A DNA stretch of 64,000 bases from Crotalaria pallida (taxonomy: Eukaryota; Streptophyta; Magnoliopsida; Fabales; Fabaceae): assembly GCA_037953625.1 (NCBI GenBank), contig CM075655.1, positions 21,098,001 through 21,162,000 of the forward strand, read 5' to 3'. The notes under the pieces are model-generated. The model was not told the DNA's origin. It worked only from the letters and a program-made list of their open reading frames with translations, and did no database searches. The position numbers and the translations under genes were made by a program. Below are positions 44,112 through 56,019 of the stretch, piece after piece (position 1 is the stretch's first letter; every line of letters begins with the position of its first letter).

Positions 44112-46608
44112 TGTTGAATCAAAGAGATTTTTATGAATACAAATAGCTCGGTTTTCGGCCAAGACTTTGATGAAGTCAAATGAATCAGCGTATGAAGAAT
44201 ATCGGGTCTCGGTCTTTGGTGAACCAGTTCCGTGTGTTGATTGCGGTCTTTGATGCTCAGCTCGGCTCATGCTCCGCTACCTGTAGCAAGTCAACAATTC
44301 AGGTCCAAGCTCGGAATATGCTCGGTCTCATGTATCGAGTTCAAGCTCGGTAGTTGCTTAGGTGCAAGTTCGGAAGACATTCTAAATTTGCTCAGTCGAA
44401 CATGTAGCACAAGCCAAATATCAAGGTCAAACAAAAGCTCAAGTTCGGAAGATGCTCAGAAGATGTTTGGAAGATGCTCAGCAGTTGCTCTGAAGAAATG
44501 TAGTTGAACCAGCACCAAGTCAGAAGCTCGAAGATGCTTTGCAAATGTGTTGACTCAGTCAGCCAAGAAGAAGCTCGACCTACTATCAAGCTCGACTCAA
44601 GGTTGCCAAATAAAAACAATCATCAAGCTCGGCTCATAGCTCGATCGGATGCCAAGAACAGATGCCAAGTGCAAAGTCATCAAGCTCGGCTTAAGTTACC
44701 CAAGCTCAGTGACGTTGTGAAGCTCGGCAACAGTGTTCATCAAGAAGATTTCTCACTCAAGTCCCGTAGCTCGGTGACGTTGTCAAGCTCGAACCTATGT
44801 CAAGCTCGGCAACACTGTTCTTCAAGAAGTTTAATCTTTCAAGTCTCCAAGCTCGGTGAAGTTGTCAAGCTTGGCATCACATCAGATCAGCTCAAGCTCG
44901 GCATCACATCAGTTCAGCTCAGCCTTTGCTCGGATGAAGAGCTCATTTTTAAGATAGTTTTGCATTGCTCGACCAAAGCTCGAATTTCAAGGGTCAACTC
45001 AAGATCAAGTATAAATCTCGGCTAGAGCTCGGATCTCAACTTTGTATTCTAGCTAGTATGTAAAGCTTGGCCAGAGCTCGGCTCAGAGTCAAACTCAAGA
45101 TAATGTACAAAGCTCGGCCAAAGCTCGGACTTCAAGGTCACTCAAGCCAGAATGCACATGCTCGGCCAAAGGTCAGAGTTAAGCTCAAGTCAAAGTGCAA
45201 AGCTCGACCACAGCTCGAAAATCAAAGGTTAAGGTCAAGCTCGGTTCACCCTTGGTCAACATCCGTGCAAGCATCATCAAGCTTAGATCTTCAGCCCGGT
45301 TCAAGCTCAGTTTTGTCTTAGCTCTCTGCTGCAGAAGTCATTCAAGTTCCCAAGCTCGAACTGTCGTCAAGCTCGACAACATCAGTTCATCGTCTTCAAC
45401 CTAAAGCTGAGATTTTTCATCTCAGAGCGCTTTCGTTTGAAATTCAAATTTGAGGTTTGAATCATTAAAAAGGACACACGTATATCAGATTGCAGCTGGC
45501 AAATTGGAAGCTTCTAAAAAGGACATACGTGTAGAATCTGATCGTTGCTGAGAAATTGGATATATCTGGGTATATCCGTTGAAAGGACAAGACGTGTCCC
45601 AAAATATTTTTCCTCTTTTTGTACCCCCTCAGCACTGCATTTCTCTATAAATAGGTTGTCTTTTCTTCTCAGAAAAATAGGGAGAACAGAAACATATATA
45701 GTGAAGAAAACTTAAAGAAGAAAAGAAAAACACATAGAGAACGATAAAGAGCTGAGAGAGAAACTGTTACATCTGTGAAAACAAAGCTCTAATCGATTCT
45801 TAGAAAATCCTTTCTCAGCCGATACTCATTTTTTCCTTAAACTTTCAGACTTTCATACACTTGGGTTTTCGGTTTGGAGCCACCATCATCATTCTTCATC
45901 TCTACTGTTCTTCAAGTCTTGAGAGGTTCTCAAGCGAGTGAAAGTCTTGGAAGGTTTCCAAGCTCACCTAAGAGGTTCTTGGGTGATTAAAGTCTCGAGA
46001 GGTTCTTGAGCAGCGACGAAGAGGTTCTTCGGCCAGAAGTCCAAGGAGGTTCTTTGGCAAAAGTCCTTGAAGGTTTCAAGGCATTGTAAAGTTCGAGGAC
46101 GTACTTCGGCATTTGTATCAAATTAGGTAAAAGCCAAGAGTTTGGTGCTCTCTTGGTGGGTTAATTGATCCCTTGTAATTTCTATCAATTTGATTTTATT
46201 AAAAGCTCCTTAAAGGTTTTAAGGGGGACTAGACGTAGCTCTCAGTGGTGAGAGTGAACCAGTATAAAATCTGTTGTCTCTCTATTTCTTTACCGCTTTC
46301 AGTTTTGTTTTTAGCCAGGCATATTTATAACCGAGCATTTAATCGGCTTTGTTTAACTTATATTGTGCTCGGATAGAGCTTGCATATTTCCGCTGCAAAC
46401 CTGATCTTTGAGTGTGCAGCTTAGATAATTGGAGGTCGGCCTAGACAACTGATTATCAGACTCTGCTCGGCCCAAAATCAGCATTTTCATTAAACCACAA
46501 GCATTATCCAACCGAACTCAATCACATCGCGAAAAATTGGTATTATTGCTTCAAACTACTATTCACCCCCCTCTAGTAGATTGTTAGGCCGCTTGTTGGT
46601 TTCCAACA
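44112..46608 (+). mobile_element. Solo LTR of a SIRE/Maximus-like copia element
   Basis: It starts TGTTGAATC (44112) and ends TTTCCAACA (46608), 2,497 bp, with an exact AAAAC duplication (44107-44111 and 46609-46613). Its last part (CTATTCACCCCCCTCTAG and GCCGCTTGTTGGTTTCCAACA) and an earlier GACTxGAxGTAGCTC...ATAAAATCT block near 46230 match the end of the 5' LTR at 56020-56911. That LTR is followed by an initiator-Met PBS, which fixes orientation and lineage. The TATA box CTATAAATAG is at 45644-45653. The first 1.3 kb holds many AGCTCGG motifs. Confidence 0.88.
44205..45400. repeat. Dense array of (A)AGCTCGG motifs
   Basis: CAAGCTCGG or a one-base variant occurs several dozen times at irregular spacing of about 15-40 bases, so the Ser/Lys/Leu-rich frames running through it (for example 44504-45025) are repeat translations. 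It lies in the U3 part of the solo LTR, upstream of the TATA box. Confidence 0.85.
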
Positions 46609-46613
46609 AAAAC

Positions 46614-48311
46614 TTTGACTCTTTAATTAAATAAATTACTTGTAACATGCACTAAAAAAATGCTAATACATAAAAAATAATTTTAAAACCATGTATTTTT
46701 CTATCTTGAATTTTATTGATGTAAATATGTGAAACAATGTTACACTATGATATGGTTTTTTTTTTTTAATATGATTTACATTATTTGTATTGATTGAACA
46801 TCCCTTTATTCATACTAATAAATAATGTATTCTTTTTTAATAATGGTAATTTCTAACAAACATGTAAAACTTGTAAGGTTGTGATACCTTGTATATGTGG
46901 CCCAATAAAATATTTACATCTGTTTTAATTTGCCACATCATTTTTCTTTTTCATTTTTATTCAAAATTTGGCCCTCTTCTCTTTCACTATAACACCCCTC
47001 CCTTTTCTCTACTATTCCTAATTTGAATTACGTTTGAAGCAGGAGGCATTAGCAGCAATGGAGCCATTGAAGTATAGCCACACTCACCTTTCATCTCCAT
47101 CAAAGCAATGGCCTCCCATTTCTCTCAATACCACTGAAGTCGAACTCCCTTTCTCTCAGTGTAGAACCCTAACCGAAATTCACCCTCCTAATTCCTTACC
47201 GAAGCAGTAGCAGCGTGAGTCTACCAGAATCTGACGAGATCCTTCGAAGCAAGCACCAGTCCGCCATTGTTTTTGAGGACCACTTTCCCATTCTGGATTT
47301 GAGTAGGTTAGTGTTCTTACTCTCTATTTCTCTATTGTCTTGAAACTTTAAGAAATATGAATTATGTTATTTGGTAATTATTGATATTTTTCATGGATAT
47401 ATTCATGCATACTACCTATTTGTTGCAATGTCAGAGTCAATCGGAATGTAAATTTTCTTGCCATTGTTCCTCCTCCTTCAAATGTGTTATTTTTTATGGG
47501 CAATTGATCCTTAATATGTATTATGTTCCATGGTGATTATTGGAATTTTTTATGAATATATTCATGCATACTACCTATTCGATGAAATGTCAGGGTCAAT
47601 TCAAATGTAATTTTCTTGCCGTTTGATGATATATTCATGCATACTACCCATTTTTGATGATATATTCTTGCATACTACCCATTTTTGGTTGGTGATTATA
47701 AAGACGCTAAAGTTGTTCCAATATTATAATGTGGTTAGATAGCGAACTAGCCTCTACTTGGCACTTGAGTGACCACCCCACATTTGTTGACCCAAACCCA
47801 AACTCTGCTGCACCTGAAATCCATTGTCACTATAGTCCCTTCCAACTCCATATTATAAAATAATGAAAGTGCTAGTTAAAAAAAAAAGAGAATTACAATA
47901 AATGAATAAAGGGGGGTGGTAGTGATAGGAAGGATTTCACTATCCAAACTTTGTTTTGGCAATATTGTTGAATTGGTGCTGATTTTTTTTTCTATGAAAT
48001 TTCTCATTTACTATAATATTTCTTATGTCTGGATTGCTTGGGACTTGTGTTCATTTGAATTTTGACAATATCTCTTTGAAGGAGAAATAAAGTTGCCTTT
48101 TCATTTGGTGATTAATCCTTTCTAAGATCTCAATTTGTATTGTTTACAATAAATTATTAAGTATGAAGTACTTAAATTGTACAACACATGTGAATATTTG
48201 GAAACAATGTAGGTGATGTGAAGGAAAAATCATTGGTCCATAGGCTTATGCAGATGAGTATTTTTTTTTTGCATGATATAAACTTGCCCTCAAAATTCTT
48301 ATTTTGTTCAG
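46614..48311. other. Region upstream of the RNase H-like fragments
   Basis: 46980-47310 resembles a 5' gene region: a small 50-codon ORF begins at ATG 47058 (MEPLKYSHTHLSSP...) and ends TAG near 47210. No homology is recognised and no donor is convincing. 47380-47690 holds imperfect repeats. The rest is AT-rich. Confidence 0.3.
47380..47690. repeat. Imperfect repeats with ATATTCATGCATACTACC
   Basis: ATATATTCATGCATACTACC(T/C)AT occurs four times. The first two copies lie in a larger duplicated unit of about 175 bp with GTCAGxGTCAATxxxAATGTAA and TTTTCTTGCC. Confidence 0.8.
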
Positions 48312-48721
48312 GTTGGTGGGTTGCAAAATTGCAGTTGCAATTCAGCGAGTTATTATTGAAAATTGATGATGAAGCCGCTGCTCAAGTGTGCCTTCATGTC
48401 GAAGCAAAGCGCTTGGAATGGGTTATGAGACTAGCAGCAGATTTATGCTTTACAAAAGTTGTATTTGAGACCGATTGCCTAAAGCTTGCCCACAGTTGGA
48501 ACAAAAGATGCCATGATCTCAGCTATTTTGAAGAATTGGTGCAGGAAAACAAGGATCATATACTCCTCTTTGAACATTGTTCTCTAGTTTATGTCAATAG
48601 AAATTGTAATGTTGTAATTGATGCTATAGCCAAGAAGTCTTTGAACCTTAGGGAGATGTATTGGATAGAGGATATGCCTACAGACATAATTCCTCTACTT
48701 GACCATGATGTTTTGCCTTAA
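48312..48721 (+). CDS. RNase H-like (RVT_3) domain fragment 1
   Basis: The open frame follows an acceptor (TTTTGTTCAG, 48311) and ends TAA at 48721. From about 48395 it encodes the second half of a plant RVT_3 domain: HVEAKRLEWVMRLAADL with the conserved Glu, VFETDCLKL with the conserved Asp, then a helix, LVYVNRNCNVVIDAIAK, and the tail MYWIEDMPTDIIPLLDHDV. The first beta strands with the first catalytic Asp are not found, so it is truncated or its upstream exon is unrecognised. RVT_3 proteins derive from non-LTR retrotransposon RNase H and are common single-domain genes in plants. Activity is doubtful. A weak ATG at 48248 is an alternative start. Confidence 0.55.
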
Positions 48722-48927
48722 AATCAACAAAAGTATCTCCCATTTCAAAAATAAAATAAAAATGCAGTTGCAATGGTACTATATAATTAACCAATGCAAG
48801 TCTGATTGAGTTTGCTTATATGTGGAATTTGTGATGAAGAGTGGTAATTGAGTTTAATTACAACTCATCATATTACTGCATTTCACGCCATAATTAAAGT
48901 CTGCCTGCACTAACATACAACATCAGC

Positions 48928-49269
48928 ATGTTGTTCTTGTCCCCATGCAATGCAGAAGCAACGTGTTTGTTGTGGACTTTAAAGCTGACATCTGATCTCT
49001 ATTTTACAAACATAGAGCTGGAATCAAATTGTCTTGAATTGGTGAATGCTTGGAACAGAAGCTCACAAGGTCTCTCTTACTTCGACGACCTTGTGAAGGA
49101 AAGTCTTAGACGCAAATCTTCTTTTGTGTTATGCTGTTTGAAGCATGTAAAGAGAGAATGTAATAAGGTGGCTTATTGCTTATACTACAATGAAATGTAC
49201 TGGATAGAGGATGTCCCTATTGAGGTCTCCTCCTTGATACACCATGATGTAATCTCTTTACATGAATAA
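48928..49269 (+). pseudogene. RNase H-like (RVT_3) domain fragment 2, tandem copy
   Basis: It is paralogous to the preceding fragment. AEATCLLWTLKLTSDLYF, then IELESNCLELVNAWNRS, LSYFDDLVKES, LKHVKRECNKVAY and MYWIEDVPIEVSSLIHHDV align with it in order. The conserved Asp of the ETD motif is Asn here (ESN), and the same N-terminal strands are missing. An ATG at 48928 begins the frame, but the homologous part starts after ATGCAATGCAG, which could be an acceptor. It is probably non-catalytic. Confidence 0.55.
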
Positions 49270-49345
49270 ATTGCATCTTTTAACCCTTAAAAAAAACACC
49301 TCTGCTGCTAATAAAGTTATATGTGAAGGCTTGATGGTGCAAGTA

Positions 49346-49820
49346 TGTTCAATTGTGTTTTGATGAAGACAAAAAGTTATGGTCAACCTACAACAACAAC
49401 AACAAGATGAAGACTAGTTTATCTCTCATTTATATTCTTGTATTTTAATGTTATTATTCTTTTATTATATGAGTGTTGGGTGGTAGACTAGGTTAGATAA
49501 TCTCAATTTGATTTATAAGAATTTAATATGTTTAGGAATTGAGATTACCTTGATAGAGAATTTAGCTCAAAGATTAATTAAAATTTACAAGTGAAAATTG
49601 CAAATTAAAGAAAAGGATTTTTACAGTGTTTAATCAATTAAAACACATGTTAATCGATTAGTAATCGATTAAGGCATTATTTAATCGATTAAGTACTGTT
49701 GCATCTGATTAAATAAAAGCTTTTCTAATGCATTTGGAAAAATGTTACGAACCATAATTTTTCAAGAGCAATTTTTCACTATCTTTCAAACTTTCATGAG
49801 CTAATATTCTGTGACAAAAT
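49346..49820 (+). repeat. 5' LTR of the SIRE-like element, first part
   Basis: It starts TGTTCAATTGTGTTTTGATG and continues to the nested insertion. It includes an AATCGATTA-palindrome cluster at 49630-49705. The last five bases (AAAAT) are the target duplication of the nested element. Confidence 0.6.
49628..49706. repeat. TTAATCGATTAA palindrome cluster 1 (5' LTR)
   Basis: Four or five copies of (T)TAATCGATTA(A) or one-base variants occur in about 80 bases, for example GTTAATCGATTAGTAATCG and ATTTAATCGATTAAG. Confidence 0.9.
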
Positions 49821-50275
49821 TATAAGTTGTAGTTTTAATTTGTTCGTTACAACTACGACAATAGGGATCTTGAAATTACATGACTTTCACATGTTATACA
49901 GATAATAAAGAATATAATTACTAACCTCTATCCATTGCTATACTTGAGAGAGAGTTCTCCAACGTCTTTGACGAAAAGCCAGGAAACAAGGTTTCTATTC
50001 ATTTGCCTTCTCTACTATTCTTTCTGTGTCGTTATGTGATGGTAAAAGAGAGAATACATTACTAGCTAGGAACAGGACTTGTTTCTCATAAATAGGTAAA
50101 ACCCCTATCTCTTATCCATTGGCTTCCATCAAGCTAATGGGCCTTCAGAAACAATCCCCTTATTATCTAAATATGATTTAGCCCATTAATATTTATTTAA
50201 TTATTTACTAAACACAATTCAATATATGTCACATGCACATCACATGAGACATACTAAGATATAAAAAATCTTACA
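49821..50275 (-). repeat. 3' LTR of the nested copia element
   Basis: 455 bp, TATAAGTTGTAG to AATCTTACA on the plus strand. On the minus strand it starts TGTAAG and ends TTATA, a non-canonical TG...TA pair. The adjacent minus-strand purine-rich CCAAGTGAGAGAA (about 50276-50288) is the likely polypurine tract. Confidence 0.9.
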
Positions 50276-50699
50276 TTCTCTCACTTGGCTCATGTGACAT
50301 AATTCAACATTATGGTTTAATAAACAAAATAATTAAACAAACAATTAATGCACATTTATATAGCTTAAATCATTCTATAATTAGATACTTGATTAATCAT
50401 AGTTAAAGATAGGAACTAATTCGGGTCATAGCGGTTGTATGTCATTTGTTCGACATAATTCCTTCCATGTACCACAAAATAGTCTTTTCCTTAACATGAT
50501 CTATAATTGGGAAATACATAATTGGTCCATAATGTCTTTATTCAAGACAATACCTGTTTACATTACTCTAATACAATAATGCATGCCGTTCTAGAGAACA
50601 GGTAATCAGAAACATATCAAACATATCATAAATGAGCTCAGCGTGTCAATTACATCATACATAAAGATGTCAACATCAAATTCAATTTTACTTAACAAC

Positions 50700-50945
50700 A
50701 ATAATGTCTATACTTTCAACATGTTCAATAAATGTTTAGGCAATAACCCTTCTTTCAAGGGATTAACAATGCTAATATGCTCTATTGACAATTTTTTTTG
50801 TTTCTGATCTCATTCTTTAGAGACAAAGTACTTCGTTCACATACTTTTAGCACCTTTATAGTACTTGTCATTGCTGCAAAACACCACAGTACGTTTTCAG
50901 CGGCCAAGCAATATTGTCGACAGTTCTAAGCCCCGAAATAAAATT
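50700..50945 (-). pseudogene. copia RNase H remnant
   Basis: On the minus strand, between several stops, the order of residues recalls the end of copia RNase H (a PLKTYC block, then KYVNEV and NxIRNK phrases, ending near KGYCLNIY). The match is by eye and weak individually, but order and position next to the 3' LTR are right. Confidence 0.4.
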
Positions 50946-52638
50946 TTGCAGTCAATTAGTTTGAATTGTAACCTCAAAACTTATTACAAATTCAATATTC
51001 TGATCACCTCAATGTGATCATTCATTACAGAAGTAAACATGCATTTATTCATTCCATGCTAATACCTCAAGACTTTATGAGTATATTCAATACTTCCTTA
51101 ACTTAAATTTTATTCATTCTAGTACTTTAATGATATATGCTTTCTAAGATAAGCCTAACAATTTATGTGACATATTCTAGAATATTCATTTTCTAATCAC
51201 ATGGCTCGACTCACCTATATCTTTCATTCAAAGTTACTAGAAAAAACTTCTTAGTCTAGTGTAAAAGACCAAGATAATAAGTTGCAAGCAAGATATAATA
51301 ACATACAGAATCAACATAATAAACTCACTCCCACTGACCTTCAGATACTTACACAAGTTAATTGTGTTTCCTTAAATCTAAAAAGAACAATAATATCATT
51401 GACTATCTTTCAGATACTATTGGTGGGATGTATGTTTAAATTTGTATATTAATTTCCTCAAATTTGCACATTATGTGTTCTTTCTTTTCAATTGAGAACC
51501 ACATTAGTGGGTCATCCACATAAACATTCTCCTCTAAAATTCATAAAGGTTGTTTTCACATTCTTCTATTGTAGTTCCAAATCATTACGGACTACATATG
51601 CCATGATGATAATATTGAATAAATTCTTTCAGGTAATTGGTCAAAATACCTCATTAATGGTCAATGCCAACTTTGCGGGGAAATCATTGACAACAAATTT
51701 GGCCTTGTAACGTTCAAGGTTGTCACGAGAGTTATATTTGGTCCAAAAGACTCACTTACCCCCAAACTCTCGTGTAACCTTTAGGCAATTCTACAAGATT
51801 TCACATATAAAAATATTTATCAATATTATCACAACTTACGGCTTGTAAAACAAACATCGTTATCATTAATGACTAAGTCAAATTTTATATTATTGTAGAT
51901 AAACCACTTAAAACATTCGAAATAGCAATTTTTTTAATACTATTTCTCATTGTTCTTCTACAATAAAATCATTGTGAATGGTGAATTCATTTCGTACTTT
52001 ATTGTTATACGATTCAACAATAAAAGAAACTATTGTTGAGGTAGAAGAACAAATTACAAATTACAGGAACTTGCACCCTAACTCCGTTAATTTCCACGTT
52101 ATTTATGTGGAACTATACTCCCACTAATTTCACAATTCTCAGTAAACCTGTCATTCACAATTTCAATGGTTCTTATGCTATGGTTAGAACAATAAGGTCT
52201 ATACCTTTTGATTTATATGGATAATCAATGAAATACTCACTGATGTTTTATATCCATTTTCTTTTCTGGCGGATTGCAATCCTTGTTTCTGCCGACAACC
52301 TTAAACATACAGGTGCCTTACATTGGATATCCTATAAACACAGTTCAAAATTGTCTTTGACACTGTCTTACTAGGAACTCGGTTCAATAGACAAATGGCA
52401 GTTTCAAGACATACATTCACAAATGCGGGTAAAGACTAAATATCATACTCCTAACCATATTCATTACTGTTCTGTTATGCCCTATATACACCATCTCGCT
52501 GCAGTGTAACTGGCATACACACAAATTACTCAATTCTTGAGGAGTTTAACAAACAATCGCAGATGTTGCCCATTTTAATTAATTCTTTCATGTTAGTCAT
52601 CATCTCTATCGTACTTGATAACATTCATCTATGTGTAC

Positions 52639-52854
52639 TTAACTTTCTAGTTTATTCAAGTAAATTTTCAAGACATAACTATAACATGAATAATTATCAA
52701 TAAAGATGATGACATACCTTTTCCTTTCTAAAAAGAAAGTTAACATCAAAGGTCCACAAGTTTTGAAGAACACATTTTCAAGAAGCTGGATCCTTCTTGT
52801 GGCTACTTTCTTTGTGTCTTTGTTTTTTTTTCTTTCCTTTAATACAATCTGCAC
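52639..52854 (-). pseudogene. copia integrase remnant
   Basis: The minus-strand open frame contains KTCGPLMLTF followed by YVIIFIDNYSCYSYVLKI. This matches the copia integrase core block in which GP is followed by a FIDDYSR segment. Here the second Asp of the pair is Asn. It is broken by stops and shifts on both sides. Confidence 0.65.
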
Positions 52855-54289
52855 AAATAATTAGGTCAATAAAATCCAAATCTGGAAAGATTTTGTTCCT
52901 TATAAAGCTTTTCATTCTTTCCTTGGATTTATGACATAAACACTTATGCCACAAATTAACAAAAAATCATTTAGAATTCAATTTATATAACTATCACTAA
53001 TATACAAATACCAATGTGATAATTATACTTAAATAAATTGAAACATCCATAACCAAACATAAAAGAGTATCTAGTAACATTAATCCTAGATAATAAACCA
53101 AACTCCTAGAAAAACTAGGTACCTAAAAGGTTTCCAATGAGTCTAGGTGATGCCCAATATCAAGGATTAAACATTAAATCCTGACAAGTTCTACCAGAAC
53201 CTTCACTTTATTCCCACAAACACATACTTTACATGTGGGTTTAAGGTATGAATTAAACAAAATTCATTATGCTAGAAACATGTTCCGACTCATCCAGGAT
53301 CAATCCACCAAATTTATGTGGATCTTTGATTAAGTTTGACTCAAACATACATAAGCTTTAAACTTATCTTTCATATAATCAAGATTTTCATTTTATGCAC
53401 TTCTTCTGAATTCTTTTTTTTTTTTTGCTGCACAAAATGACATTTATGATAATGAGGTTCTTTCATATGAGTTTTCACATATGCCTCATTAATTCTAAGT
53501 GATCCTTTGCCCTTATCATGTTTCTTCACACATTTATTTCCAGCTCCTTAATGTCCTTAAAAGTTGGATAAAGAGATTTCTTATATTCTTAAGTATTGTT
53601 TCCTCTTAAACTAAGATATTGTGCAATTTACTGCACAACCCATTATCTTTCATGCCATTATAGCTCATTCAAAAACAAGTAACACTCAATCGGTAATGAG
53701 CAAGCATAAACTATACTAAGAAGTTCTCATCCACAACTATTCCTAAGGACTTAAACTTAAATATTGCTGCAATAATTTTCCTTTTAATAATACATTCATA
53801 AATAGTACACAAATCACCAAACTTTATGGGGTTAGGGTACTCATTAATGTCCCAGAAAGAGACTCACAAAAATAGTGGGCATTCTCTCACAAAATTCACT
53901 TATTTTTTTTAAGTACTTTCAATTTTGGAGAGAATTATCTTAATATTATCTGCAACACTTATCCCCATGAACATAACATAAGTGTTTGTCAAATCTTTCT
54001 AAAAAATTACTCAGATTTTATAATAAACTTTATCTTTATTGTTGCTAACATCATTAATAGCAACAAACTTTTCTTTAATTGATAAGAAAGACTTGCAAAC
54101 TCTAGTCAGAAAGTTTAGCAAATAACATTGACACATACAAGTTATGAGAATGCAGAAAATTAAGAACATGTACTACATAACATAAATGTTTTGAGACATA
54201 AGGTACATGTTACTTAAACAATTAATGTACACTAATGCTCCCCTTTGGGTTACACATTAGTACACGACATTCAAACATAATGATGCTAA

Positions 54290-55060
54290 TAAAATTAATA
54301 ATCAATAATTGGCAATGATATATGCACCAATTAGTATTATCTATTGTCTTTGGATGTATAAATAAACCAATAGCACAAACATGTTGCCTACAATCATGTC
54401 CATTAATTATAAGAACAACTAATCAAACCTTTGGGCGATCCATAAATGTCTTATAACAATGAACTACAATATACCCATAGAACATCAAACCATTATGTCA
54501 TTCATTTAGCATCAAGTCTATGAGTAATTGAAAAAACATCATATGATTTGAAATAAATTTACTTACTGATTAGACCACTTTGGTGATTAACAAAATCAAC
54601 ATACAATTAACTTCAAATCAAATTCATTATTATAATAAAATTAGCCAATCGGAATTAATATCTTTATGATTTGACAACTTTAATGATGATCAAATCATCA
54701 TACATTAATATCAAATCAAATCATCATACATTAATACAATAATCAATAATGGGTAATGCAACGTGCAATAATTAAATATTTATTATCCTTGGAAATAAAT
54801 AAAACAGTGATGCACATGCATTACCTTCAATCATGTTTATTAATCATAAAAACAACTAATCAACGGTGATCCATAAATGCCTTATAACAATAAACTCAAT
54901 GACTCATATAACAACAAATCATCATGTTGTACGTTTATAACATCATCTATGAGTAATTGAAATTAACTATTATATGATTTAGAATTAATTTAACTTTTCA
55001 AGTTTGACCACTTTGGTGATTAACTAACTTATCATACATTAATTCAAATCAATCTGTAAT
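54290..55060. repeat. Diverged tandem duplication of about 430 bp
   Basis: 54295-54720 and 54735-55055 share in order ATCAATAAT, TTATCCTTGGA-like, CAATCATGT, ACAACTAATCAA, GATCCATAAATG, CTTATAACAAT, CTATGAGTAATTGAA, ATGATTT, and GACCACTTTGGTGATTAAC. It lies in the gag-side leader of the nested element (minus orientation). No ORF survives. Confidence 0.75.
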
Positions 55061-55542
55061 ATAATTTAATAATAAACTATTAAATTATCAATACATAATA
55101 TCCAAAAAAACTATTATATATATATAATTAATTCTAGTGTGAACAGCATTATCACGTTATCACGTTAGTATATATAGGAAATTACGTTAGTATATATACA
55201 AAATCAATGCATGAGCCAAGCAAAACAATTCACGGTTAAAACACGTTACTGAAACATAAGGAGAAATATTGATATATATTAGTACTGGAAGCCGTATTAC
55301 CATTAGTAGATTGCCAAAGCAATTTACAATTTTCAAGGCTCTAATTGTAAATCACGATAGTATATCATAATTGAAATCAAATTCATTATTGATTTTCAAA
55401 ATTAATCGGAGAAATAATTTTTTTTTTAAACAGGTATGAAATTAAACTTTCGCGGAAACCATAATATCCCTAAATACAATAATTATGATTCATACCACAT
55501 CACAAAATTTTAATTGGAAAATCATGAATTTCTCAACCTATT

Positions 55543-55554
55543 GCTCTGATACCA
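55543..55554 (-). promoter_or_regulatory. PBS of the nested copia element
   Basis: GCTCTGATACCA is the complement of TGGTATCAGAGC, the initiator-Met tRNA site, two bases from the right LTR. Confidence 0.9.
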
Positions 55555-55556
55555 CA

Positions 55557-56014
55557 TATAAGTTGTAGTTTTAATTTGTTCGTTACAACTACGACAATAG
55601 GGATCTTGAAATTACATGACTTTCACATGTTATAGAGATAATAAAGAATATAATTACTAACCTCTATCCATTGCTATACTTGAGAGAGAGTTCTCCAACG
55701 TCTTTGACGAAAATCCAGGAAACAAGGTTTCTATTCCTTTGCCTTCTCTACTATTCTTTCTGTGTCGTTATGTGATGGTAAAAGAGAGAATACATTACTA
55801 GCCAGGAACAGGACCTGTTTCTCATAAATAGGTAAAACCCCTATCTCTTATCCATTGGCTTCCATCAAGCTAATGGGCCTTCAGAAACAATCCCCTTATT
55901 ATCTAAATAATATGATTTAGCCCATTAATATTTAATTAATTATTTACTAAACACAATTCAATATATGTCATATGCACATCACATGAGACATACTAAGATA
56001 TAAAAAATCTTACA
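55557..56014 (-). repeat. 5' LTR of the nested copia element
   Basis: 458 bp, nearly identical to 49821-50275. One visible difference is a 3-base AAT duplication near 55910. Confidence 0.9.
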
Positions 56015-56019
56015 AAAAT

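Larger units (their letters stand above)
49821..56014 (-). mobile_element. Nested copia-type LTR element, minus strand, internally decayed
   Basis: Direct LTRs lie at 49821-50275 and 55557-56014, with an exact AAAAT duplication (49816-49820 and 56015-56019). The complement of a PBS (GCTCTGATACCA, 55543-55554) adjoins the right LTR, so the element reads on the minus strand and the right LTR is its 5' LTR. The LTRs differ by only about 7 substitutions and one 3-base indel over about 455 bp. Yet the 5.3-kb interior has no long ORF, and only short remnants of integrase and RNase H are recognisable. Confidence 0.88.

Noticed and set aside
44504..45025. 173-codon Ser/Lys/Leu frame
   Set aside because: It is the translation of the AGCTCGG motif array in the copia LTR.
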